A stretch of DNA of 64,000 nucleotides from an uncultured Lachnospiraceae bacterium (GTDB lineage: Bacteria > Bacillota > Clostridia > Lachnospirales > Lachnospiraceae), in the NCBI GenBank assembly GCA_910584205.1, contig CAJUAA010000005.1, forward strand, positions 1 to 64,000, in the 5' to 3' direction. A program made the translations under genes and the position numbers. This document shows positions 19,647 to 30,100 of the stretch, one piece after another. The notes under the pieces were generated by a model. It ran no database searches, had not been told where the DNA came from, and worked only from the letters and a program-made list of their open reading frames with translations. Every line of letters starts with the position of its first letter. The stretch's first letter is position 1.

Positions 19647-20955
19647 TTAAAGAATTTCTACTTTGCATGAATGTTCTTTTGTTTTTCGGTCATAGCTGAT
19701 GCCAACCGCACGGATATTTCCGACATATCGCGGCTTTTCGCCCAGTTTCCCCTGAAAACGGAGCGCATATTGTTTGTTTTTGATCTGTTGAATGGCATCT
19801 TCAGGTGTAGAATCAATCTTCAATTCCAAAATGATACAGTCATCCTCTCTGCGTTCTGGATAAAAGATAAAATCGACATATCCTTCTCCGGCTTTGTCTT
19901 CCCGTTCCACCCGGTATCTGTCCCGCGCCGCAAGATAGACCAGGTTGATGATTGCAGACAATTCGATCTCACTGTTATAAGAGAGAATAGGGGATTCCGT
20001 GTCATGCGCATATTTCAGAATTCGGGACATAGTCTGTGTATCGTTCGTGAGAGTGGCTTTCAGCATTTTCTCAGATTCTTTTGCCAGTCTGTGAATATAT
20101 CCGAGGTCTTCTTTTGAAAGGAGCAGTTCATTGAACCGGTCCATCAATTCTTTGTTTGGAATCGATACTTTACCAGAAGCATTATCATAGGTAAGAAGTC
20201 CGTATACGACCATGGCAGAATAAATCTGTTCTCTGGTGGTTAACTGTGTGGCAGTAGCGGCATATTCCTGTATTTTGACTTCAACCTGTTCTCCGGATAT
20301 CATCAGTACCAGATCATCACGAACCGCTGGAATATTTGGCAATCGGAAGAACGCCGGTCATATAGGCAAATTCGACATAAGCCTGTCCCTTCAACAGGTC
20401 TCTTAAAAATTTCAGATATTTTTTCCGGTCATATTCCCTGATAAAATCCTTGTGGAAGACGGCATCCCATTCATCCATGACGAATACAAACCGGTCTTTT
20501 GTTTTTTCAAAAACCATCTGAAGAGTGTCCCAGACAGGTTTGAGGATATCAAGATCCAGTTCCGGATATTTTCGGATCAGGTCTTCCTTCAAGCCACAGG
20601 AGATGCGATGAATGTATGCGTCATAAGAAGTGCAGTTTTCCGGCATACGGTTGAAGTCGATATATATGACCTCATATTGATTGAGATGTTTTTGATAGTC
20701 TTTATATTGCGAGATTCTGAGCTGGTCAAAGATGAAAGAAGCGTCTGCAGCTTTTTCGAAAAATGCGCCGATCATATTTGCCATGACTGTTTTGCCGAAC
20801 CGACGGGGCCTGGTGATACAGAAATATTGCTGTCCATCCAGAGTCACTGCCTGAAGGAGCTCTTTGATCAGTTCCGATTTGTCAACAAAAAATCTGGTTC
20901 TGGAGATGTCCTTATATTGTTCAAAAGGTACAATGCTGTTTATGAATATTCCCAT
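19647..20955 (-). pseudogene. Decayed AAA-ATPase / PD-(D/E)XK nuclease (AAA-ATPase_like + DUF1703 type)
   Basis: Two fragments in different frames make up one gene. The 5' fragment (20955 down to about 20320) has a start typical of the family, the P-loop-like RPRRFGKT and the Walker B-like FVMDEWDAVF, and stops after MTGVLPIAKYSSG. The 3' fragment (about 20340 down to 19647) resumes at AVRDDLVLMISG and ends with the nuclease motif YVDFIFYP...IILELKID. About 430 residues remain against about 560 in the intact relative at 49851, so roughly 100 residues between the ATPase and C-terminal parts are missing and the junction is out of frame. This reads as an internal deletion rather than a simple sequencing slip. 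Confidence 0.82.
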
Positions 20956-21050
20956 GTTTATGATACTCCTTCACTCGATCACGGATGACAGTACAGTAGA
21001 AACCAGGAGCGAAATCTTTGGTATTTCTGCTGTTTCCAGGTATTTGCTTT

Positions 21051-21079
21051 ATTGTATCGCATTTGCCTGTCTGGTACAA
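21051..21079 (-). promoter_or_regulatory. Candidate promoter of the decayed ATPase gene
   Basis: Minus strand: TTGTAC at 21079-21074, 17-base spacer, TACAAT at 21056-21051. The gap 20956-21267 holds only this and the divergent hsdR promoter; small ORFs there have no support. Confidence 0.5.
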
Positions 21080-21190
21080 GGTGTAATGAAAAATGATTGA
21101 AACATTCTCCCCCAGCAGAGCTGGTAGTATTGACTTTGGCAAGGCGGTGCGTCAAGAACTGATTCCATGCCGGCAGTGAAAGGGTTGGAT

Positions 21191-21219
21191 TGGACAAAAG
21201 CAGGCAGTTGAGGTAGAAT
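21191..21219 (+). promoter_or_regulatory. Promoter of the hsdRMS operon
   Basis: TGGACA at 21191-21196, 17-base spacer, TAGAAT at 21214-21219. Transcription would start near 21226, which argues against translation from the GTG at 21226. Confidence 0.65.
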
Positions 21220-21267
21220 AAAGAAGTGAGAAGCGAGGAAAATACCAAAGATAAAGAGGACAAAAGA

Positions 21268-24200
21268 ATGCCGGCATTTAATGAAGATACCAGAGTGAAG
21301 ATCCCCGCCACGATTCAGTTTCTCAGGCTGGGCTATGAGTATCAGTCGCTGAAAGCGGATGACATTGATATTGATTTTAATACAAAGATATTTGTGAACA
21401 GATTAAAGCCTGCTCTGGAAAGGATCAATGGAAGAAAAGTTACTTATGACGAGATAAAGGGTATCCTTACGGATATTCATAATGTACTGAAAAATAATGA
21501 TATGGGTAAAGAGTTCTATAACTGGCTGATTGATCCCGGGGACAGAGTGAAACTGATTGACTTTGAGGATCTTACGAAGAATGATTTTGCAGTTGTGGAC
21601 GAACTGCCATTCAGTATTGTAGAGGGCAAAGAAGAAGGCTCCTTTCGGCCAGACATCAATATTTTGATCAATGGAATGCCCCTTGCCTTTTTGGAAGTAA
21701 AAAAGCCCAATAATGAAGGCGGTATTCAGAAAGAATTCGACCGGATGATAAACAGGAGATTGAAAAATCCGGATTACCGGAAATTCTTTAATCTGATTCA
21801 GTTTGTCTCTTTTTCCAACAATATGGAGTATGAAGAGGATGACGATGCAGAGGATGTAAAGGCAGGTTCCTTTTATACGACGCCCAATGGAAAGAACACT
21901 GGTTTTTCTTTTTTCAGAGAAGATGATAAGCAGTACCACGATACATACCCGTATAAAAAAATTGAGATGAATATGATTCAATTCGTGATGAAGGACTGTG
22001 GTTACAATCCAGAAGAAACAGATACGCCGGAGTTTGCAGAAAACTTAAAAACGACGACTCCATGCAACCGCTTTGTGACTTCTGTATTTGATAAGGAACG
22101 AATTCTGTATTATCTGCAGTATGGAATCATGTTTATCGATGGCCGGATTCCGGAAAAGCACATTATGCGATATCCTCAGTTTTTTGCAACAAGAAAAATC
22201 ATTGAAAGACTGGAAACAGGCGGAAAGGGCGGTATCATCTGGCATACGCAGGGCTCTGGAAAGACAGCAATTGCCGCCTTTTCCAACCGGGTGATCCGGG
22301 ATTACTATGCAAAGAAAGAGATCAGTACCAGATTTTTCTTTGTAGTGGACAGGATTGAGTTACTTAGACAGGCCAGTATGGAGTTTACCAACAGGGGATT
22401 GAAAACGGTAAATTGCGAGGATAAGGCGGACTTTACCAAAGAACTGAACAAGACGCTTTCCACAGATGTCGGCAGTAAAGCAATCGGCGAAATCTGTGTG
22501 GTGAATATTCAGAAATTTGAAGGAAAGATGCCGGAAGCAAAGAACGATTACAAAGCAAACGTGCAGCGGATTTTCTTTGTGGATGAGGCGCATAGAAGTT
22601 ATTCTTCTACCGGGGAATTTTTCAAAAACCTCATGACCTGTGATCTGGATGCGGTTTATATTGCACTTACCGGCACGCCGCTGCTTTCGAGAAAAGAGCG
22701 CTCCAATCTGAAATTTGGGGACTATATCCATAAATATTTTTATGACAAGTCTATCGCTGACGGATATACGCTTAGAATTAAAAAGGAAAATATTGATACG
22801 GTAGCAAAATCAGAAATCAAAAAGAATCTGGAAATCGAAGATAAACAGCTGGAAGACAAAGATGTATTTGAATCAGACGCCTATGTAAACGCGTTGGGAG
22901 CTTTTATCGAAAAAGATTTTGTGAACTTTCGATTGCAGAATTCTGATCCGTCCATTGGGGGCATGATTGTGTGCAGGACGAACCCTCAGGCAAAAAAAGT
23001 GCATGAGTGGTTCCGGGCAAATTCAAAACTGAATACAGGCCTGGTCATTACAGACACGGACGATCCGAAACAGAAGAAGAGAAATAAAAACCACCAGCTG
23101 GATTTCAGGGAGACGCTTGCTCCGGATATGCTGGTTGTGAATTTTATGCTGACTACGGGTTATGACGTAAAACGTCTGAAAAAGATGTATCTTCTGCGCG
23201 GCCCCCATGCGCAGTCGCTTTTGCAGACCATATCCAGAGTCAACAGGCCATACAAATCTCCGAACGGGAAGGTTTATAAATATGGTTATATCGTTGACTT
23301 TGTAGATATTGAACAGGAGTATGATAAAACGATCGAAGCTTACATAAAAGAACTGGAAGCAGACCTGAATGAAAATGGCGAAAATGAAGGCTCCCTTTCC
23401 GGGCTGGTGATTGATAAGGAAGATATTAACCGGAAGTATCACAGATACACAGAAGAGCTGGAAGACATTATTTCTACCGATAATCTGGAAAGATTTTCAA
23501 AACAGCTTACCTTCTACAGCAAAGAAACACTGCTGAAGATTCGGAGACTGTTAAACGGCATCAAAGAATGTCACACAGAATTTATACTCTCCAGAGCAAT
23601 GGACTATGCGGCACAGATTGATTCCGAAAAGAACAAAAAACTCCTGAAGGCAACACAGGAAAGAATTGATTTTGTCAATCTCTCCAGGAATACAGTGGAT
23701 ATGATGGACGTGATTTCCAATGAGGAAGTTGTGGAAATTCTGTATGAATTTATAAAAGTGCAGATCATTATTATGGACCTGGGGCAGATTACGCAGGATA
23801 ATCCGAAATTTCAGAGATTCTCCAAGGTTGTTCGGGACATTCAGTATGAGATAAAGAAGAATAAAAATAAAGGTGATATCAAGATCAGAAAGCTGGACGA
23901 GCTTCTGCAGAAGATTTTTAATGATCTGTCTATCTCAGACTTAAGCGATCTGGATGCGATCACGGATGAGCTTCTGGAGGCTCTGGAAAGAGCGAGAAAT
24001 ATCAATTATGAAAATGAGAGACTGTCGAAGCTTTACGGCGGGAACTATGCTTTTGTGAAAACATATCAGGACGCCGTAGGCACGTATCCCGCCGACCGGT
24101 CAGAGATTGAGAGAACGCTGGTTATTATATACGGCGCGGTAGGAGATGCGCTGGATAAGGAGATCGTGACGATTCAGGGCAGAAAAAACTTTGCCGATTC

Positions 24201-24315
24201 CGTAAAATCAAAAGTTACAAAAACTCTGTTAAAAGAGGATCTGCACAAAAAAATCAAAAGCTTTTATGTACAGTTGCTTTATGACCTGTACACAAATATA
24301 CAGTTGTTTAAATAG
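21268..24315 (+). CDS. hsdR: Type I restriction enzyme, restriction/translocase subunit R
   Basis: 1015 aa. It translocates and cuts DNA lacking the HsdM methyl mark. The N-terminal PD-(D/E)XK nuclease shows RPDIN near residue 127 and LEVKKP near residue 141. The SF2 motor follows: Walker A TQGSGKT (about 325), motif II VDEAHRS (about 437), motif III LTGTPL, and the motif VI region TISRVNRPY. The C-terminal third is helical and probably binds HsdM/S. GAGGA at 21256-21260 supports the ATG at 21268 over the in-frame GTG at 21226. First gene of an hsdR-M-S-NTPase operon, 15 bases before hsdM. Confidence 0.95.
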   Translation: MPAFNEDTRVKIPATIQFLRLGYEYQSLKADDIDIDFNTKIFVNRLKPALERINGRKVTYDEIKGILTDIHNVLKNNDMGKEFYNWLIDPGDRVKLIDFEDLTKNDFAVVDELPFSIVEGKEEGSFRPDINILINGMPLAFLEVKKPNNEGGIQKEFDRMINRRLKNPDYRKFFNLIQFVSFSNNMEYEEDDDAEDVKAGSFYTTPNGKNTGFSFFREDDKQYHDTYPYKKIEMNMIQFVMKDCGYNPEETDTPEFAENLKTTTPCNRFVTSVFDKERILYYLQYGIMFIDGRIPEKHIMRYPQFFATRKIIERLETGGKGGIIWHTQGSGKTAIAAFSNRVIRDYYAKKEISTRFFFVVDRIELLRQASMEFTNRGLKTVNCEDKADFTKELNKTLSTDVGSKAIGEICVVNIQKFEGKMPEAKNDYKANVQRIFFVDEAHRSYSSTGEFFKNLMTCDLDAVYIALTGTPLLSRKERSNLKFGDYIHKYFYDKSIADGYTLRIKKENIDTVAKSEIKKNLEIEDKQLEDKDVFESDAYVNALGAFIEKDFVNFRLQNSDPSIGGMIVCRTNPQAKKVHEWFRANSKLNTGLVITDTDDPKQKKRNKNHQLDFRETLAPDMLVVNFMLTTGYDVKRLKKMYLLRGPHAQSLLQTISRVNRPYKSPNGKVYKYGYIVDFVDIEQEYDKTIEAYIKELEADLNENGENEGSLSGLVIDKEDINRKYHRYTEELEDIISTDNLERFSKQLTFYSKETLLKIRRLLNGIKECHTEFILSRAMDYAAQIDSEKNKKLLKATQERIDFVNLSRNTVDMMDVISNEEVVEILYEFIKVQIIIMDLGQITQDNPKFQRFSKVVRDIQYEIKKNKNKGDIKIRKLDELLQKIFNDLSISDLSDLDAITDELLEALERARNINYENERLSKLYGGNYAFVKTYQDAVGTYPADRSEIERTLVIIYGAVGDALDKEIVTIQGRKNFADSVKSKVTKTLLKEDLHKKIKSFYVQLLYDLYTNIQLFK

Positions 24316-24330
24316 CAGGAGAACCGATAG

Positions 24331-26004
24331 ATGCCGGATATTTTTACATTAGAGAATAAGATCAAACAGATGATTGATGAATTGAAAGGGCTCTGCCAGA
24401 CGAATGGTTTATCCAACCAGGCGAGTGAGGAAGTGGTGATAACTTCTGTATTCCTTTATAAATTTCTGAACGATAAATTTATGGCAAATATGAAAGAGTT
24501 TGCCAAAGATATGGATATGGGTGTGGAAGAAGTTCTGCAGGACGAGGATGTATTTGCAGGGTTTTATGACAGTTATCCGCAGGATGTGGCTTTTAAGTAT
24601 GAGGATACCATTGAGTGCCTGATTAACAAAGTAGGAAACGATCAGTTTTACAGGCTTTATGATGACGCTCTGGAGAGAATCTCCAATTATCCGGAAAATG
24701 AAGAGTTCAGCATTGATACCGCTGACGGCGGAAGAAAGCCGCTGTTTACCAGAATTACAGAAAATGTGGAAGCGTCCAGACGAAATAATTTTGCCCGGAA
24801 TATCTTTGGAATCATCAGCCAGGATAAATTTGACTTTGGGGAAGCATTCAGGAACAACTTTGACTTTTACAGTGCTATTTTCGAATATCTGATCAAAGAT
24901 TATAATGTAGCCAGCGGCGTATATGCAGAATATTTCACGCCGCAGGTGATTTCTGCCATTATCGCAAAGATTCTGGTGGAAATGTCGCCTGTGGAAGATA
25001 AGATCTATGATGTATATGATCCGTCGGCCGGTTCCGGGTCACTGGTGCTCCACCTTGCAAATGCGTTGGGAAAAGGGAGCTTTGGAGACAGAGCACAGGT
25101 TTATACACAGGACATCTCGGGCAAATCCTCCCGATTTCTCAGAACGAACATGCTGCTTAACGGGCTTACCAACAGTCTGGACAATATTATTGAGGGAGAT
25201 ACACTGGATACGCCGGCTCATTATACGATCGCGCATGACCCGGGCTCGGGCGTCAGGCAGTTTGACTATATTACTTCAAATCCTCCGTTTAAGATGGATT
25301 TTTCCTCTACACGAAATGCCATTGAACAGAAGTGGGCGGATTCGGAAGTAAGGGATGGAATCAGAAGATTCTTTGCAGGAGTGCCAAAGATTCCCAATAA
25401 AAAGAAAGAATCCATGGGAGTGTATCTGTGCTTTATCCAGCATATTCTCTGGAGCCTGAAAGAGGATGGAAAAGCTGCGATTGTGGTTCCGACTGGGTTT
25501 ATCACAGCACAGTCCGGGATTGAGAAGACTGTCCGTCAGACCATCGTCGACAGACACTGGCTGAAGGGCGTGATCTCCATGCCCTCCAATATCTTTGCCA
25601 ATACGGGAACCAATGTGTCTGTTCTCTTTATCGACAAGTCCAATCAGGACGGAAACATCATGCTGATTGATGCTTCCAAGCTGGGGGAGAAGAGAAAAGA
25701 GGGAAAGAACCAGAAAACGGTACTTCGCCCGGAAGAAGTCAGAAAAATAGAAGATACATTCATTCATCAGGATGTGCTGGAAGACTTCAGCGTATCGGTC
25801 AGCTATGAACAGATTGCGGAGAAAAATTATTCCCTGTCTGCGGGGCAGTATTTTGAAGTAAAGATTGAGTTTGTGGAGCTTAGCGAGGAAGCGTTTCAGC
25901 AGAGGATGAAGGCGTATGCGGAAAGGCTTGATCAGCTGTTTGCGGAAGGGAAGGCTCTGGAGGAGGAGATAAAGGAGAGGCTGGGGGCGTTGAAGTATGA
26001 GTAG
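24331..26004 (+). CDS. hsdM: Type I restriction-modification methyltransferase subunit
   Basis: 557 aa. N6-adenine methyltransferase. An N-terminal HsdM_N helical domain covers about 10-140. The SAM motif I is DPSAGSGSLVL near residue 230, and the catalytic NPPF motif is in TSNPPFKMDF near residue 317. The C-terminal part contains GVISMPSNIFANTGTNVSVLF, typical of type I M subunits. It pairs with HsdS for sequence recognition. The last 8 bases overlap the hsdS start, which suggests coupled translation. Confidence 0.95.
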   Translation: MPDIFTLENKIKQMIDELKGLCQTNGLSNQASEEVVITSVFLYKFLNDKFMANMKEFAKDMDMGVEEVLQDEDVFAGFYDSYPQDVAFKYEDTIECLINKVGNDQFYRLYDDALERISNYPENEEFSIDTADGGRKPLFTRITENVEASRRNNFARNIFGIISQDKFDFGEAFRNNFDFYSAIFEYLIKDYNVASGVYAEYFTPQVISAIIAKILVEMSPVEDKIYDVYDPSAGSGSLVLHLANALGKGSFGDRAQVYTQDISGKSSRFLRTNMLLNGLTNSLDNIIEGDTLDTPAHYTIAHDPGSGVRQFDYITSNPPFKMDFSSTRNAIEQKWADSEVRDGIRRFFAGVPKIPNKKKESMGVYLCFIQHILWSLKEDGKAAIVVPTGFITAQSGIEKTVRQTIVDRHWLKGVISMPSNIFANTGTNVSVLFIDKSNQDGNIMLIDASKLGEKRKEGKNQKTVLRPEEVRKIEDTFIHQDVLEDFSVSVSYEQIAEKNYSLSAGQYFEVKIEFVELSEEAFQQRMKAYAERLDQLFAEGKALEEEIKERLGALKYE

Positions 26005-27178
26005 TTTTATCAGAATTGAAGATACAGATATTATGTTGATTGACGGGGACAGGGGCTCAAATTATCCATCGAAAAATGAATTTTACGATAAAGAATATTG
26101 TTTGTTTTTAGATGCAAAAAATGTCACTGAAAATGGGTTTGACTTTTCAGAAACGCATTTTATTACTAAAGAAAAAGATGATATACTGAGAAATGGGAAA
26201 TTACAGCGTAATGACATTGTGATGATGACTCGGGGAAGTGTAGGAAATGTGGCTTTATATGATAAGACAATTCCATATGATAATATAAGAATAAATTCTG
26301 GTATGATTATAATCAGATGCAATAAAAAATTTAAATCTTTACAAGTATATTACCTATTGAAAAGCAAATTTGTTCAAAAACAAATATCAGATATGATGTC
26401 AGGATCAGTCCAAAAACAACTTCCGGTTACAGTAATAAACAAAATCCAACTACCTGGTAACAGCATAAGAGTTGATATAATATATGCTATAGACAGAAAG
26501 ATTGAAAATAATAATAAAATCAATAAAGAATTAGAATCTATGGCGAAAACAATCTACGATTACTGGTTCTTACAGTTTGAATTTCCGAATGAAGATGGAA
26601 AGCCATATAAATCATCCGGTGGGAAAATGGTTTGGAATGAAGAATTGAAAAGGGAGATCCCGGAAGGGTGGGAAGCAGGATTCTTTTCGAATTTGATTGA
26701 AATAGGAAATGGAAAGGACCATAAAGACTTAAGAGATGGAAAGATACCTGTCTATGGTTCGGGCGGCATGATGCGAACGGTAGATACTTATATTTATAAG
26801 GGAGAGTCTGTGTTAATTCCAAGAAAAGGGACATTAAATAATATTCTCTATGTTAATGGAGCTTTTTGGACAGTAGATACCATGTTTTACAGTAAAATGA
26901 AGAAAAAACATTCTGCACTTTATACCTATTATTCTGCAAAATTATTTGATTTTGAAAAACTTAATACAGGGACAGGTGTTCCAAGTATGACATCATCAAT
27001 CATATATAATTTAAAGATCGTAATACCGCCTGATAAAATTTTAGAGCGATTTGATAATTATGTTCAAACATTTTACAAGCAAATACATGAGAAGGAGAGA
27101 GAAAATAGAGAATTAGTATTATTAAGGAATTTTCTCTTACCATTATTGATGAATGGACAGGTTGGTTTTAAAAGTTGA
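25997..27178 (+). CDS. hsdS: Type I restriction-modification specificity subunit
   Basis: 393 aa. It has two target-recognition domains separated and followed by helical conserved regions: the first helix carries ENNNKINKELESMAKTIYDYWFLQFEFP, quoted here only as the stretch 26506-26586, and the second ends EKERENRELVLLRNFLLPLLMNGQ. These helices form the coiled coil that sets spacing between half-sites. The first recognition domain (to about residue 160) is much more AT-rich than hsdM, and target-recognition domains of hsdS are commonly exchanged. The sequence recognised cannot be predicted. Confidence 0.9.
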   Translation: MSSFIRIEDTDIMLIDGDRGSNYPSKNEFYDKEYCLFLDAKNVTENGFDFSETHFITKEKDDILRNGKLQRNDIVMMTRGSVGNVALYDKTIPYDNIRINSGMIIIRCNKKFKSLQVYYLLKSKFVQKQISDMMSGSVQKQLPVTVINKIQLPGNSIRVDIIYAIDRKIENNNKINKELESMAKTIYDYWFLQFEFPNEDGKPYKSSGGKMVWNEELKREIPEGWEAGFFSNLIEIGNGKDHKDLRDGKIPVYGSGGMMRTVDTYIYKGESVLIPRKGTLNNILYVNGAFWTVDTMFYSKMKKKHSALYTYYSAKLFDFEKLNTGTGVPSMTSSIIYNLKIVIPPDKILERFDNYVQTFYKQIHEKERENRELVLLRNFLLPLLMNGQVGFKS

Positions 27179-27191
27179 TGAGGAAAAAGAA

Positions 27192-30100
27192 ATGCTGAAA
27201 AAGGATTTTTGGAAAAACAGTTGTGAAAATATCCGAAAACTTGTCGGAAGAGTGAAAGTTATATGCAGCAGAAAAAAGCTTGTGCTCAGCTCAAATGAAA
27301 AGAATATCAGATATAAAGATTTAGGGCCAAAAGATATTTCCGAAGAGGACTCAGAGTATTTTAAGGCACTGGATTGGGCATTTAATAATGAAAAGATTTA
27401 TAATATTGCGATCGCAGGCCCATATGGTTCTGGAAAAAGCAGTATTATTAATTCCTATATAAAAAAACATCCGGAATTGAAAGCTGTAAATATTTCATTG
27501 GCTAATTTTCTGACACTCAATAAAAATGAGGATAAAAAAAGTGATAATATAGATGCAGATACTGATATAGAATCCGAACTTGAGATAGGAATACTAAAAC
27601 AGTTATTTTATAAAGTCAGTCATAAAAAAATCCCACAAAGCAGGTACAGAAAATTATATCCTGTAAAAAGATTAAAGATTAGTTTAGTAATATTTTCTTT
27701 AATGATTTTTGGATGCCTTTTATTGGGATTTTTATATAATGATATAGGGATAGTATTTGAAAAATATATAAAGATTGCTTCTGATAATTATAATTGTACA
27801 GGAAGATGGGTTTTTGCAATAGGAATTATTCTTCTGATTGTTTCTGTGCGTTTAGTAACAGAGCTGATTTGGCTCGCTTTATCTAAAATACATATAAAAG
27901 AAATCAATTTCTCGGATCATGCGACTGCGACGACGGAGAAAGGAACAGATGAATCCATATTTAACAAAAATATAGATGAAATCGTTTACTTTTTTGAAGT
28001 GACAGGATATAAGGCGGTGTTTATTGAAGATTTGGACCGTTTTAATAAAATTGATATTTTTGTAAAATTACGTGAATTGAATACGATTCTCAATAATTAT
28101 GAAAAGATCAAGAAACGGATTGTATTTATTTATGCAGTCAGGGATGATATGTTTTTAAATGAGGAAAGAACAAAATTCTTTGAGTTTATACTTCCGGTTA
28201 TCCCTTACATAACTTCGACAAATTCAAGTGAAATCCTGTTAGCGAGAATTGAAAAAGATAAGGAAATATATAATGATCTGGAATTGGATACCGATTTTAT
28301 TGAAATGACAGGTCCCTATATCAATGATATGCGAATATTAGACAATATTTATAATGAATTTATTACATATAAGAAAATTTTGCAGAGTTCAGGGAATGCT
28401 GAAGGTCAGAAGCTCAATTTAAAAGATCAATCCATGATGTCCTTAATGATATTTAAAAATATTTGTCCAAAAGACTTTGCACAATTGCAGTCTGGAAGTG
28501 GGATTGTACAACATGCTTTTCGGTCAAAAAGATATTTTTGGGAACCTAGAAGAAATGAATTGGAAGAAAAAAAGAAGATTATTTTAGAAAGAATGGAGAT
28601 GGCACAAAAGGATGTGCTTGAAAGCCAGCAGGAAGTAAAATTAGCAATGATGTTTCAAATGACAGACAGGAAAGGGATGCTGCGGTCTGCGCGGTTTGGT
28701 GGAACATCATACAGTTTTGATGAAATTTTAAAAGAAGATTTTGATATAAGTAAAATAGCAGATATAAGAACAGTTGAATATTGGCCTGAGGGCTCAAACT
28801 ATACCAGAAATATTACATTTAACAAAGATAATTGGGATAAGATAGAAAATTATAAACAAAGATGTAAAAGTATTGTTCTCAAATTACCAGAAATAAAAGA
28901 GGATTATAGAAAGCAAATTGAAGAAATAGATAACGAAATTCGCCGATTGGGTTCATTGACTTTAAAAGAAATTTTATGTACATATCAAACCGAGGAAATT
29001 TTACCCGAGGATGTAAAAGAAAACAAGTTGCTTGTATTTATGCTGCGTAATGGGTTTATTGATGAAAAATATCCGAATTATGTAAATTATTTTTATGAGA
29101 ATAGCCTTACCAGAGATGATATGAATTTTATTTTAAATATAAGAAATCATGATTCTATGGAATTTAGTTATCCTCTCACTCAGGTAATGCAGGTTATAAA
29201 AAACATGCGTTTGTTTGAATTTGAGCAAAAAGAAGCACTGAATTTTTCGCTTCTTGATGTACTTTTAGAAAACAGTGATTATTTTGAAAAAAGAGATCAG
29301 TTGTTAAAACAGTTGTCAGATGAAACGGAATTGTGTTGGCAATTTATAGATGAGTATATAGATAAAGCCAAAAATCCGGATTTATTTATTGCTGTATTGG
29401 CAAAATTCTGGAAAAATATGTGGAATTATATTTATGACAGTCAGATTTTAACAGAGGAACGAAAAGATAAATACTTAAATCTTATTTGCAATAACACAGA
29501 AATAGAAGATATCCTCAATTTGAATAAAGATAAGAAACTACAAGCATACTTTGTGGAAAAGAAAGATATATTGAGACGTATAATAGGAGTCCCCTTAGAA
29601 AGAATGAAATGTATCATCGAAGAATGCGGTATTATATTTCAAAATATTAATACGGACGTATGCAATGATGAATTATTAAACTGGATATTCGATGAGGGAT
29701 ATTTTGATGTTAATATTGAGATGATTCAGTGCATTTTTGAAAAGAAGAAACCAGAAGCAATGGAAAATCTTTTAAAGAGAAATTATACCGAGATACGAGA
29801 GTTGGAATATTATTCTTTGCCTATACATATTTATTTGAATATTTCTCAGTATATAGAAAATGTTTTCCTGAAGTTGGAGACAAATACAGAGGAATCATTG
29901 GAGTCTGTTTTGGATCTTTTGAAAAGAGTGGAAGAGGTTGAACATGCCTGTGAAATTATTCAAAAGGAAAATGTAGTATTAGATGATCTGAATAACTGTT
30001 GTTCTGAAGTTTTGCAGGAGGAACCTGATTCCATAAAGCAAGTATGGAATGCATGGATCAAAAACCAAAAGTTGGAGGTGAACTGGGATAATTTATTTAA

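Noticed and set aside
20979..21311. 110-codon minus-strand ORF before hsdR
   Set aside because: It overlaps the hsdR start and both predicted promoters and has no coding signature.
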